In this document: positions 25,739 to 34,449 of the stretch, piece by piece | Layout: every line of letters begins with the position of its first letter | Position numbering within the stretch: the first letter of the stretch is position 1 | Origin: Streptomyces sulfonofaciens | Lineage (GTDB): Bacteria; Actinomycetota; Actinomycetes; Streptomycetales; Streptomycetaceae | NCBI RefSeq assembly: GCF_014656295.1 | Contig: NZ_BNCD01000004.1 | Coordinates: 124,001 to 188,000, forward strand | DNA: 64,000 nt | Reading direction: 5' to 3' | The notes under the pieces: model-generated | The model's input: the letters and a program-made list of their open reading frames with translations, nothing else | The model's database searches: none | What the model was told of the DNA's origin: nothing | Made by a program: the position numbers and the translations under genes

Positions 25739-25755
25739 GTAACCGTATTGGTTAC
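25739..25755 (-). promoter_or_regulatory. Rrf2-type operator before the regulator gene
   Basis: GTAACCGTATTGGTTAC, a 6+5+6 inverted repeat, lies 18 bases before the regulator start and should allow autoregulation. It matches the operator at 25225 (GTAACY-N5-GGTTAC). Confidence 0.7.
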
Positions 25756-26070
25756 GACGGAACCCGTCAAGCGCGTGTCCCGCCAGGCCCGCCCCGAACG
25801 CCGACGGCCCCTGGGGACGCCGGGGCCGAGTCGGCCGACCGGGCAGTCGAACAGCAGGGTGGCCGGTTTCCAGGAGGCGGGCGATCACGGGACGACCCGA
25901 CCGGCCCACGGTTCGGCGAACCGCCCGGTCGCTGCCCGGTGTGCGGCCCGGGCTGGTCACCGATCGCTCCCGCCCCGCCCTCGTCGGCGAGCGGATCGCC
26001 GGGACCCGGGTTCGCCGGGCCGGGGGACCGCACGGGCCGGGATCGGCCCCGTCTCACGGGCCCCGTCAAC
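25756..26070. other. Intergenic region, nothing recognised
   Basis: 315 GC-rich bases between the Rrf2 promoter and the terminator at 26071. The overlapping frames here have no domain content. Confidence 0.5.
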
Positions 26071-26111
26071 GGCGAAACCCCGCAGTTGCGGGGCAACTGC
26101 GGGGTTTCGCC
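26071..26111 (-). terminator. Long terminator hairpin, probably the native tRNA-Leu terminator
   Basis: A perfect 19-bp stem (GGCGAAACCCCGCAGTTGC and its complement) with a GGG loop. It sits 2 bases from a 16-bp copy of the tRNA-Leu 3' end. The intact tRNA gene at 43620-43536 has no such hairpin at its own 3' side, which suggests the hairpin was separated from it by an insertion. Confidence 0.7.
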
Positions 26112-26113
26112 AT

Positions 26114-26129
26114 TGTGTCCGAGGGGGGA
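26114..26129. repeat. Left direct repeat (candidate att site)
   Basis: TGTGTCCGAGGGGGGA is identical to 43534-43549, the 3' end of tRNA-Leu. After it the two sequences diverge but stay partly alignable (ATTCGACTC versus ACTTGAACCC). Interpreted as the left junction of a genetic island. Confidence 0.6.
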
Positions 26130-26293
26130 TTCGACTCAAAACCCCAACCGGTCGTGTTGCGGGCTGACCTGGACCTTCACCTCGGCGTGTCACAGAGCCC
26201 TGAGGCAGAACGGTCCTGCCCGCCCGCGCTGCGGGAGAGCCCTGAGCCATACGTCACGGACGATCGGCTCGGCCTGCGATGTGGAGCGACATG

Positions 26294-26971
26294 ATGCGAC
26301 GGTTTCACCCGCGCGCGCATACATCGACGGACGAACGACGCACTCGCGAACATTCAATGGTCTTCCGCTCCGTAACCGCGATCATGAGCACGGCTGTCGG
26401 CCTGACCTTCCTTTTCGGCTTCGGCAACGTATGGACGTTGGCCCTGCGCCTCGGCGTGCCCACCCTGGTCGCGCCGTTGGCGGCGCCCGCGGTCGATCTG
26501 TCGGTCCTCGGACTGCTCCTCGGTATCCGCTACCTCGCTTTGCGCGGTGCACCATCGGAGCACCTGCGTCCTGCACGGCGGTTGTTGATCCTGTCCAGCG
26601 TGATGACCCTGGCACTCAACATCACAGATCCGCTGCTCTCCGGTCGGACCGGCGAAGCCGCGTTCGACGCGGTAGGCCCCGTGCTGCTGATCGGCTGGGC
26701 GGAAGTCGGCCCCCATCTGCTTCAAGGCATGAGCGGCACCCATGGACGGAACGTCGAACGTACGACAAGGGCCTCGTCAACGTTGGACGACGACGCTGGG
26801 GAAGGCATACCCGTACCGATGCGGACCATACACGACGACCTCTTGGAGCGAGCCCACCGGGAGAACGCTGCCCGATCCAGGATGCCCGGAGCAGCACTAC
26901 GCAGCAGACGCGGAGACGAACGTGCCATCGAGGCAGCCTGGCCCCGGCGCCATGAAGGGCCGAAGGCCTGA
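26294..26971 (+). CDS. DUF2637 membrane protein (Spd-like, actinomycete element type)
   Basis: About 225 residues. After a polar N-terminus, four hydrophobic segments fit DUF2637: TFLFGFGNVWTLALRLGVP, APAVDLSVLGLLLGIRYLAL, LLILSSVMTLALNITDPLL and DAVGPVLLIGWAEVGPHLL. DUF2637/SpdB-like proteins are typical of Streptomyces plasmids and integrative conjugative elements, where they take part in plasmid spread. The C-terminal 80 residues are charged and variable. The start is unsure: ATG 26294 follows GGAG; ATG 26357 would begin directly at the first helix. Lower GC than flanking core genes. Confidence 0.75.
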   Translation: MRRFHPRAHTSTDERRTREHSMVFRSVTAIMSTAVGLTFLFGFGNVWTLALRLGVPTLVAPLAAPAVDLSVLGLLLGIRYLALRGAPSEHLRPARRLLILSSVMTLALNITDPLLSGRTGEAAFDAVGPVLLIGWAEVGPHLLQGMSGTHGRNVERTTRASSTLDDDAGEGIPVPMRTIHDDLLERAHRENAARSRMPGAALRSRRGDERAIEAAWPRRHEGPKA

Positions 26972-27104
26972 TGTACCAGAGGCAGCGTGTCAGCCTCCGC
27001 GAGGTGCTCGATGGGCCGCGACTGCGATGACGATGTCGCCGGTGGCGCCCGGCCAGGTACGGCGCCATGGGGAACGGGCCAGCGTTCGACCAGCCGTGCG
27101 GCTG

Positions 27105-29095
27105 TCAGCCGCTCTTCTTCTTCCGGGCCCCTCCGACCTGGAACGGCCGCATCATCTCGTTGTCCTCGTGTTCGAGCATGTGGCAGTGCCAGACGTAACG
27201 GCCGGGCAGGTCGAACAGTGCCTTCACCCTGGTGATCTCGCCGCTGTAGGCGAGCACGGTGTCCTTGAAGCCGCGCTCCCGGCTCTCCGGGGGCACCGGT
27301 TGTCCGCCGAACGGCTGCCGGTCGACGACCTGGAACTGGACCTCGTGGATGTGGATCGGGTGGGCGTCCGGACTGAAGTTGTACAGCTCCCACGTCTCGG
27401 TCGCCCCCAGTCTCGGGTTCTCCGTGAGCGGGTCGGCCCAGCCGAGCACCACGGGGTTGCCCGCGGCGTCCACCGTGCCGAGTGCCGTCTCCACCGTCGT
27501 GTTCGCCGGTACCGGAGGGGTGAACCGTGTGTTCACGTCGCTGAGCGAGAGCCTGCGGGTGACGCTCGGCGAGCCGAGCGGCGTGATCCTGGGCAGGGTG
27601 AGCCGGTCCGGTGGCACGCTGGTGTCCTTGCTCCTGAGCGGGCCGACCACGAACTTCATCACCTGCCCGGTGGTAGCCGGATCCGCCACGGGGAAGTCCA
27701 CGCCCGGTTCGCCGCGGCCGAACGGCGCGTCAGCTCCCTCGTTGATCAGGTACAGCTCGGTGCCCTCGGGGACACCTGTGAAGTCGACGATGACGTCGGC
27801 CCGTTCCGCGTTGGCCAGCAGCAGCCTCTCCAGCCGTACGGGTGTGGGCAGGAATCCGCCGTCGTTGCCGATCTGCCAGAGGGGCAGGGCCGCTTCTGCG
27901 GGCCGGGCGGTCGCGCTGGCGGCGATCTTCAGAATGAGGAGCCTGGTGTTGCAGCCGTTGAGCAGGCGCAGCCGGTAGCGACGGGGCTCGACGTCGAGTT
28001 TGGGCCAGGTCCGGCCGTTGACCACGATCGTGTTGGCGAAAAACTCCGGGTTCCAGATGGGGGACACGTCCGTGGTGGGGATGTACGGCCCCGCGTACCC
28101 GTCGAAGAAGGCCCGGCTCGTGGGGTAGAACAGCGAGCCGTCGGTGGTGAACGAACGGTCCTGGACGGCCAGCGGGATCTCGTGGTAGCGCGTGCCGGCC
28201 AGATCGCCGGGGGCGGGCGCGGGGCCGGGCAGGGTCCCCGAGGGCAGGTCCGAGTCGCCGCCGCGCAGCAGGTAGAAACCGACCGGACCCGCGTAGACGT
28301 TGAGCCGGGTGATGCCCAGGGCATGGTCGTGGAACCACAGCGTCGACGCCCGCTGGCGGTTCGCGTACTGGAAGGTCGCTGTGCCGGGCTGCCACTGCAG
28401 TCCCTGCGCCTCGGCGAACTTCTCCCGGAACTCGGCGTAGTACGTCCCCCCGGTGGCGAATTTACGGGGCACGTTCTTCGCACGGGGCAGGTACCACGCC
28501 TCGGCGTACCCGTCGCTCTCCTCGGTGTTGTGACCGCCGTGCAGGTGCGTGACGATCGGAACGGGCCCGGTGTAGGGGCCCGGCGTCGAGGTGAAGCTCG
28601 GCCGGGAGTCCCGCCCGGACGTGCCGCCCGGGGGGTTGGCCCAGTGCAGGGTGGGGTCGACCGTCAGCAGGTGCGGCAGGAAGCGGCCCTGTCCACGAGG
28701 TCGTTCACCCAAGTGGTACGGACGGGTCGGCCGTACCGGGCCTCGATCGTGTACGACGGGTAGTGGAACGTCTCCGGGTGCATGAGCGAGCCGTACCCCC
28801 ACACGGTGGTGGACGGCAGCGTGGGCGGCAGGACCTGCTGGCTGAACTGGCGGACGCCGATGACATAGGTGTCGAGGTTTCCGCGCGACGTGTTCTTCGG
28901 CATCGCCGGCGGGATCACCAGGTCCGTGACGTACTTCGGGATGGCCGTGGGGTCCAGCACGGCCACCGCCGCGGAGCCGGACCGGCTGCCCGGCGGGGCC
29001 CCGGTCGGGAGCGTCACGGCTCTGGCCCTTCCCGTAAGGGCCATCGCCGCCCCACCGGCGGCTCCGGCCACGAACAGTTCTCTTCGCGCGATCAT
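27105..29095 (-). pseudogene. Multicopper oxidase (CotA/laccase-like) with a frameshift
   Basis: A Tat-type signal (MIARRELFVAGAAGG) starts at 29095, with GAGG just upstream, and the frame runs to TWVNDLVDR. At about 28688 one base appears missing; the next frame continues GRFLPHLLTVDPTLHWANPP to the end at 27105. All copper motifs are kept: HLHGGH, WFHDHALG, HPIHIHEVQF and WHCHMLEHEDNEMM (type-1 axial Met). Apart from this single break the roughly 660-residue gene looks sound, so it is either a recent pseudogene or a sequencing error. Family relatives oxidise phenols, bilirubin or metals outside the cell. Confidence 0.82.
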
Positions 29096-29269
29096 TCCTC
29101 GGCCCTCTGCTGCACGGGGCGTCCCACGCCTGTGAGACCGCCGGCTACCTTTTGTCGCTGTATGTTATTAATTGCATGCTTTGCATACGGTCAGGGCGTG
29201 CGGCGTGTCCATGCCGTTGGGACGAGCAGAGTGAGGGGGCGGCTGCCGGATACGCCATCCGGCCAGGCG

Positions 29270-29560
29270 TGTGGGCGTGCCGAGACTCGTGGACAACAAG
29301 GGTGCCGGCCGACGCGAGGACGGCGATCAGATCGACCGCGGCCCGGCCGCACCGCAGCGCACCGATCGCCCCGGCCACGGACGGGCACCACCGCCACGAC
29401 CGTGCCCGCCGCCCAGCACGCATACGCGAAGGTCCGTGCGTGTGCCAGCCACGCAATGCCGCCCGCAGCCGGCGCGACGACGGTGACCACGAGCAGTGCC
29501 GGTGCCGGCCATCGCCGGGCGAGGGCACCCGCCGCCCGCGCATGCGTTCGTCGTCCCGTC
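29270..29560 (-). pseudogene. N-terminal fragment of a metal-transporting P-type ATPase
   Basis: Two frames join: LARRWPAPALLVVTVVAPAA with GIAWLAHARTFAYACWAAGT, then VAGAIGALRCGRAAVDLIAV. These are the first membrane helices of a heavy-metal P1-type ATPase. One frameshift near 29385, then homology ends; the phosphorylation and ATP-binding domains are gone. Confidence 0.6.
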
Positions 29561-29570
29561 CGTTCACGGC

Positions 29571-29956
29571 GTACTCCTGGGCGGGCCGTCACCTCCACGC
29601 CACCGAACCGGCTGAGGCCGGCGCCAGGGCCGTTGGTCCTCTGATACAGGACGTTGCGAACACCGTCTCGGCCTGCGGGATCCTGCGGAACCTGCTTGTG
29701 AGGGAGCGGTGGAACGGGCAGGCCGGGCCGCGGCCCTATCAGTGCTGCCTCGCCGTCGCGGACACTGCAACTGGATGGGGATGATCTCCCGAGGTCTGGG
29801 TGTGAGCGTCCCACAGGGTCTGGGCAAGGCCGACGAGTCGGTTTGGCGGCGCGTACGTCTCTGTGCCGCGGGTCGCCACGGTCCGGATCGGATGTGGGGA
29901 CCGCCCCAGCCGCACGCTGGGGCTGGCACTGGCCCTTTCGGAAGAAGGAGGTAGTG
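29571..29956. other. Intergenic region before the nitroreductase pseudogene
   Basis: No gene recognised in 386 bases. An imperfect dyad TGGGGACCGCCCCA lies at 29895-29908, and GAAGGAGG at 29944-29951 is the ribosome site of the next gene. Confidence 0.4.
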
Positions 29957-30928
29957 GTGCCTGCACGGATGCCTGATGCACAGAGTGTGACGGCGCTGGT
30001 GGGCGACACGGCGGCCGCGCCGGGCCTGCACAATGCCCAGCCGTGGCGGTTCCGGTATGTTCGGGACAGCGGCAGGCTGATGCTCTCCGCGGATCCTACG
30101 CGGACGCTGCCCGTCGAGGACCGTCCGGCCGTGAGATGCGCTTGATTTGCGGTGCGGCACTGCTGAACCTGCGCGTCGCCGCCGCGCACCGCGGCTGGGA
30201 GCCGAGGACGACGCTGCTGCCCGATCCCGAGGATCCTGAGCTACTGGCGGCGGTCGTACTGGTGGCGGGGGACATGTCCCGTAGCGACCTCGCCGTGCTC
30301 CATCCGGCCCTTCACCGGCGTCACAACTGCCGTCACCCGTTCACGGGGGAGCAGGTACCGCGAGAGATTCTGGATGGCCTGTGCGGGGCGGCTGTGGCAG
30401 AGGGGGTCCGGCTGGTCTTTCCTGATGCCTGGCATGTTCAGACGCTGCTCGGGCTCCTGGGCGACGCAGGAACGTTGGAGGCGGCATCTGACGAGACACT
30501 GGCGGAAGTCGCGCGCTGGACGTCGGGGGCGGGGCAGGGCGAGGGCGTGCCGGCCTCGGCGTTCGGGCCGCGGTCCCGGGACGGCCGGGCGGCGGTGCGA
30601 GACTTCATGGGGCTGCGGTCGCCCGCCCGTTCCGCTGCCGCCTTCGAACGGGCGCCGTGTCTGGGGCTGCTCGGTACGCGAGAGGAACCGTCCCCTCGAC
30701 TGGTTCCGCGCCGACCAGGGGCTGGAGAGGGTGCTGCTGCAGGCCACGCTGGACGGGCCGGCCGTCTCCCTCGATTCGCAGGCGCTGGAATGGCCGGAAC
30801 TGCGGTGGGCCCTGCGTGACCCCTTGACTGCGATGGGCCATGTCCAGATGCTGCTGCGGTTCGGTTACGGCCCCGAGGGCCCGGACACTCCGCGTCGGCC
30901 GGTGAGCGAGGTCCTGACAGTCGTATGA
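29957..30928 (+). pseudogene. Acg-family nitroreductase-like pseudogene
   Basis: A GTG at 29957 with GAAGGAGG upstream begins MPARMPDAQSVTALV and APGLHNAQPWRFRYV, typical of Acg-type FMN-binding nitroreductase-fold proteins. A frameshift near 30130 leads to GAALLNLRVAAAHRGWEP in a second frame, and another near 30690 leads to a third (ALEWPELRWALRDPLTAMGH, then QMLLRFGYGP) that carries the normal C-terminus. The gene is full length (about 320 residues) but broken at least twice. In Mycobacterium, Acg belongs to the hypoxia (DosR) regulon. Confidence 0.75.
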
Positions 30929-31285
30929 GATCGCCTGGCATCCCGGGCGCAACCGGTCCTCTCCTGCTGCACTCGTGGACGTCCCCAGAGGTGGAGCCAC
31001 CACCCGCACTCCGTCCTGGTGCCTGTCTTGAGGGCAGCTCCATGTCCTGTGGTCCCGCGGGTACGCGGACACCAGGATGTGCCTCAGCCGGTGTATCCGT
31101 GACCGGGCGCCGACGATGGGCCACAAGGGCGGGTGGATGCGGTTGTACTGAGAAGGACAGGGAGCCGGTCGTCCTGGACTTCGCGTACGGGCGCCTCTGC
31201 CGAGGCCGTAACGCGCGGGAGACGGCGGTGAGGGCCGTCGGGCGGCCCGGCGTCACCCTTTGGAGGCGGAAGGAAGGCGGTTGTC
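30929..31285. other. Intergenic region, no gene recognised
   Basis: 357 bases between two pseudogenes. Frames are short and without domain content; likely decayed DNA. Confidence 0.4.
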
Positions 31286-31777
31286 GTGTCCGCCGCCATG
31301 ATGACCGACCTGTACGAGGTCACCATGGCCCTGGCGTACCTCGAAGAAGGCCGGACGGCGCCCGCCACCTTCGACCTGTTCGTGCGGGACCTGCCGCCGG
31401 AACGGGGATTCCTGGTTTCGGCGGGGTTGGGATCCTCGGAGGATTACCTCTCCCGGTTCCGTGTCGGTCACGAGGACGTGGCAGCCTTCGCGGAGGTTCT
31501 GCACCGACCGTTCGGCGACATGTCATCGAGGTGCGGGGAGAGAGAGCCCGCCGCCGCGCGGGCGGCACTGCTGGAGACCGCCATGGTTCACGGGCGGCGG
31601 GAACACGCCCCGTTCTCGCTGGCTGACGCGCGGCAGCGGCTCGCCGCAGACCGCGCCGATCTTCCTGACGCGGCCCGCCGGATCCGTGGTCCTCACGCCC
31701 CGTGCGCCGTGCCTTCGGAGGACCTGAGCAACCTCACCGCTGAGGTGCGTCACCGCGTGGAGAGCGACAACCTGTAG
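31286..31777 (+). pseudogene. Nicotinate phosphoribosyltransferase with a large internal deletion
   Basis: One open frame of 163 codons encodes the enzyme's N-terminus (MTDLYEVTMALAYLEEG, FDLFVRDLPPERGFLVSAGL, EDYLSRFRV) joined at about residue 75-85 to its C-terminus (PFSLADARQRLAADRADLPD, then RHRVES). Intact enzymes have about 430 residues, so some 270 internal residues including the active site are absent. The reading frame survives, but activity (nicotinate to its mononucleotide) cannot. The start GTG at 31286 has GGAAGG upstream. Confidence 0.75.
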
Positions 31778-31845
31778 GCCGTCAGACGACCTGACTCGCC
31801 CGGCCCGGGAGAGGTCTGGAGGTGTCCCCGGTGTGCGGGCGGTCT

Positions 31846-31998
31846 CTCGGGTGCGAAGCGCCGGTCGAGCTCCACCTCGCGCTCGCAGGCGGTCCACCTC
31901 GCTGCTCGTGTCCTGCAGTCGACGAAGCCCAGGTCGTCACCTTGTAGGCGCGATCGGCGGTGAAGAAGACGATGGCTGTGTGCGTCTCGGCCACGTCC
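31846..31998 (-). pseudogene. Fragment of a phosphotransferase/ATP-binding fusion protein
   Basis: On the minus strand VAETHTAIVFFTADRAYKV starts near 31994, and after a frameshift DLGFVDCRTR...CEREVELDRRFAPE continues to 31846. This matches the start of the bifunctional aminoglycoside-phosphotransferase-like / P-loop kinase proteins (ETHTAVVFFTGDRAYKVKKP in intact members). Only about 50 of 500 residues remain. Confidence 0.55.
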
Positions 31999-32369
31999 GC
32001 CCGGAGCTACCGGTCGCCGAGGGATCCCTGCTCACGGTGCCTCACTTCGTATCGCTCGCCGTTCGCGGCCTGTCATCCACGGAACCGCACGTGCCGCCGC
32101 TCGAAGAAACCGGGCCGCGGCCCGGCGGACACCGTTCGGGAGGCGGACGCTTCCACCTCCGGTGCCTTCCCCCTGCGGCGCTCCGACCCCGGCCGGATTG
32201 CGCCACCCGGGCCATCGGTCCAGCCGCTTTGCCCACGGCGCGGGTGGCGCGGCGGGCCGGGCGCCCGGCAGGCACACATACTGGCCGCGGTGGAACGGGG
32301 CGGGCGGGCACCCCGACCGTGCTGACCGCGCCGGGTGGTGAGGACCTGCCCGCCGATCCCGCCCCCGCA
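31999..32369. other. Decayed intergenic DNA
   Basis: 371 bases with no recognisable gene between the phosphotransferase fragment and the hydrogenase fragment. Confidence 0.4.
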
Positions 32370-32993
32370 CCACCCACCCGCTGCTTCCCCGTGAGCGAGT
32401 TCGACGACCACGTCGTGGAGAGGCAGGAGCCGCACTCCACCGCCCTGCACGCCCTGCTCGACGGCCGCAGACACCTCACCGGACCACTCGCCCGGTACGC
32501 GATCAGCGGCCGCTGGCTCTCCCCGATCGCCCGCGAGGCCGCCGCGAACGCCGGACTCGGGGATCCCAGCCAGGGCGCGGTGTGCCGCAACCCCTACCGC
32601 AGCATCGCAGTCCGGGCGGTCGAGGTCCTCTACGCGGTGGACGAGGCACTGCGCCTCATCGACGCCTACCGGCCACCACCACGGCCGTACGCCGCCGTAG
32701 CCCCCGCGGGCGGGCACCGGCCGCGGCGCCACCGAGGCACCGCGCGGCCTGCTCTACCACCGCTACGGCATCAGCGGCGACGGCACGATCAGCGAGGCGA
32801 GTCTCGTCCCGCCCACGTCCCAGAACCAGGGTGCCATCGACGAGGACCTGCGCCGCCAGGTCCAGCGGCGGCTCGACCACGGTGCCGCCACGGACGCCGA
32901 GCTGACCGCCCTGTGAGAGAAGGCCATCCGGAACCACGACCCGTGCACGTCCTGCTCGGCCCACTTCCTGGACCTGACCGTCGAGCGGATGTG
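32370..32993 (+). pseudogene. C-terminal part of a NiFe-hydrogenase large subunit
   Basis: The first frame encodes HVVERQEPHSTALHALLDGR, LTGPLARYAISGRWLSPIAR and NPYRSIAVRAVEVLYAVDEA. A frameshift near 32700 leads to LLYHRYGISGDGTISEASLV, PPTSQNQGAIDEDLRRQVQ and the nickel-binding C-terminal motif DPCTSCSAHFLDLTVER. A TGA at 32914-32916 interrupts this frame eight codons before DPC, where relatives have Cys. The N-terminal half with the other CxxC pair is missing. It resembles cytosolic or bidirectional-type large subunits of actinomycetes. Confidence 0.72.
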
Positions 32994-33091
32994 AGGGGGC
33001 CTGACCTGCGGGGCCCGTCGTGGGACCGGGGACTTCGCCGTCCCAGCCGCGGCCGAGGGCCGCCACCCACCGGCCCCCGTGCCGAGCGCGC

Positions 33092-33943
33092 TCAGGTGTA
33101 CGACCGCGGCGGCGAGGCGGGCCCGGGCGTGCGGCCACTCTCACGGCCGGGGCCGGTGACCTGACCCCCGGGGAAGCCCGGGGTGCGCCAGACGTGGCCC
33201 GTGCCCGTCATCGCCAGGGCCTCGTGTCCGGGGAGGGACGTGGTCCAGGCACGTGCCGCGTCCCCCATGGCGAAGGCCGCCGTCGCACAAGCGTCCGTCA
33301 GTGTGAGGCCGGGCCCGGTGAGCGTCAGCGAGAGCAGATCGGTGGCAGCCTCGCCGGTGTGCGGGTCGAGCACGTGGTGACCCCGCTCCGCGGTGCCGGA
33401 CGTGGCCACCGCGCAGTCCCGGCCGGTGACCACGGCCATCAGCCAGCCGGGTCGCGACGGGTCGGCTATGCCTATCCGCCAGGGCACGCCGGGTGCCGGC
33501 TCACCGCGGAGCCGGACGTCCCCGCCGCCGTTGACACAGGTGCGGTGTGCACCGGCCTCGTACAGCAGGTCAGAGGCCCGGTCGACGGCCCAGCCCTTGA
33601 CCAGCCCGGACGGATCGAGCCGGCCGCCGGCCGTGGGGCTGAACCATCCGCCGCTGGCGCGCTCCGCCTCCTCGCACAGGCGTAGCACCTCGGCCACCTC
33701 GGGCCCACAGCGCCGCCGGGGCATCTCGCCGCGGCCGAGCCTGCTGATCACGCTGTCAGGACGGTAGGTCGAGAACACCTCGTCCACGTGGTGCAGCCAG
33801 GCGACCGACTCCGCCAGGGCACGGCGCACGGCGGGTGTGACCGGGTCGCGGACGTCGAAGGAGAAGACGGTCCCCATGACGTGTTCGACGTGGCGCAGAC
33901 CCGGGCGGCGGGGGCCGGGTGCGGGTTCAGTGTGACCGGTCAC
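33092..33943 (-). CDS. FAD:protein FMN transferase (ApbE family)
   Basis: 283 residues. ApbE transfers FMN from FAD covalently to Thr/Ser in target proteins. Seen: MGTVFSFDV near residue 23, FSTYRPDSVISRL, DPSGLVKGWAVDRA (FAD site, GLVKGWA), NGGGDVRLRGE and the metal-binding LTLTDACATAAFAMG. No lipoprotein or signal peptide is evident, so it may act inside or by a non-classical route. The GTG at 33943 overlaps the FMN-binding gene by 17 bases; together with the reductase these form one operon whose FMN-binding protein is the obvious substrate. Confidence 0.9.
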   Translation of the reverse strand: MTGHTEPAPGPRRPGLRHVEHVMGTVFSFDVRDPVTPAVRRALAESVAWLHHVDEVFSTYRPDSVISRLGRGEMPRRRCGPEVAEVLRLCEEAERASGGWFSPTAGGRLDPSGLVKGWAVDRASDLLYEAGAHRTCVNGGGDVRLRGEPAPGVPWRIGIADPSRPGWLMAVVTGRDCAVATSGTAERGHHVLDPHTGEAATDLLSLTLTGPGLTLTDACATAAFAMGDAARAWTTSLPGHEALAMTGTGHVWRTPGFPGGQVTGPGRESGRTPGPASPPRSYT

Positions 33944-34403
33944 CGGCCCGGTCCAGTGCGCTCTGGAGGGACTGGATGTATCCCTGGCTGGTGTAGCTGG
34001 CTCCGGAGACAGCGTCGATCCCGGCGTCCTGGGCAGCCAGGGCCTCCCTGGTCAGCCGGGGCACGGCCATCGCCGCGATCTGCCGGGACCGGGCGGCCCC
34101 GGTGGGGCTCTGGAGCACCTTGATTCCGGTGATCCTGCCCTTCGCCATCGTCACGGCCACCTGGACGGGCCCGTAGGGAGTGCTGCTCACGGTGCCCGTG
34201 GAGGTACCGGCCACGGCATGGTGGGAGGCCCGCGACGACCCCGACGAGGGGCCCGCGTCCCGCGGTGAGGAGGGCGCGGGCGCTCCCACCGCCGGCGTGG
34301 ACTGGTGCGGTTTCAGTGACAGCAGCACGACCACGCCTGCCAGGGTCGTCACGGTGGCCAGTACGGCTCTGCGCACGGTCGGCCTGCTCGGCGTATGCGA
34401 CAT
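33927..34403 (-). CDS. Membrane-anchored FMN-binding domain protein, ApbE substrate
   Basis: 158 residues: an N-terminal signal anchor (RRAVLATVTTLAGVVVLLSL, about residues 11-30), a Ser/Pro-rich linker to about 65, then an FMN_bind domain with VQVAVTMAKGRITGI and the flavinylation motif DAVSGASYTS near residue 137. Here the acceptor would be Ser or Thr in SGAS. The domain lies outside the membrane. The ATG at 34403 is chosen; GTG 34418 is a possible alternative. It sits between the ferric-reductase-like gene and ApbE. Confidence 0.88.
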   Translation of the reverse strand: MSHTPSRPTVRRAVLATVTTLAGVVVLLSLKPHQSTPAVGAPAPSSPRDAGPSSGSSRASHHAVAGTSTGTVSSTPYGPVQVAVTMAKGRITGIKVLQSPTGAARSRQIAAMAVPRLTREALAAQDAGIDAVSGASYTSQGYIQSLQSALDRAGDRSH

Positions 34404-34449
34404 GGGGACTGGAGTCACCTTTCGTGGGGCGGGTCCGAGGACGCGGCGG

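Noticed and set aside
26114..26160. A second tRNA gene at the left repeat
   Set aside because: Only the 3' end of a tRNA is present; no anticodon arm, D arm or 5' acceptor strand follows, so it is a remnant or att copy rather than a gene.
26279..26356. Separate short gene upstream of the DUF2637 gene
   Set aside because: The frame is continuous with DUF2637 and more likely its N-terminal extension or leader.
29895..29908. DosR-type box before the Acg pseudogene
   Set aside because: TGGGGACCGCCCCA is palindromic, but in DNA this GC-rich such dyads are frequent and the match to a DosR box is weak; not listed as a site.
32890..32993. Selenocysteine reading of the in-frame TGA in the hydrogenase fragment
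   Set aside because: In NiFeSe enzymes Sec replaces a Cys of the DPCxxC motif itself; here the TGA is eight codons earlier, the gene is also frameshifted and truncated, and no SECIS-like element was evident.
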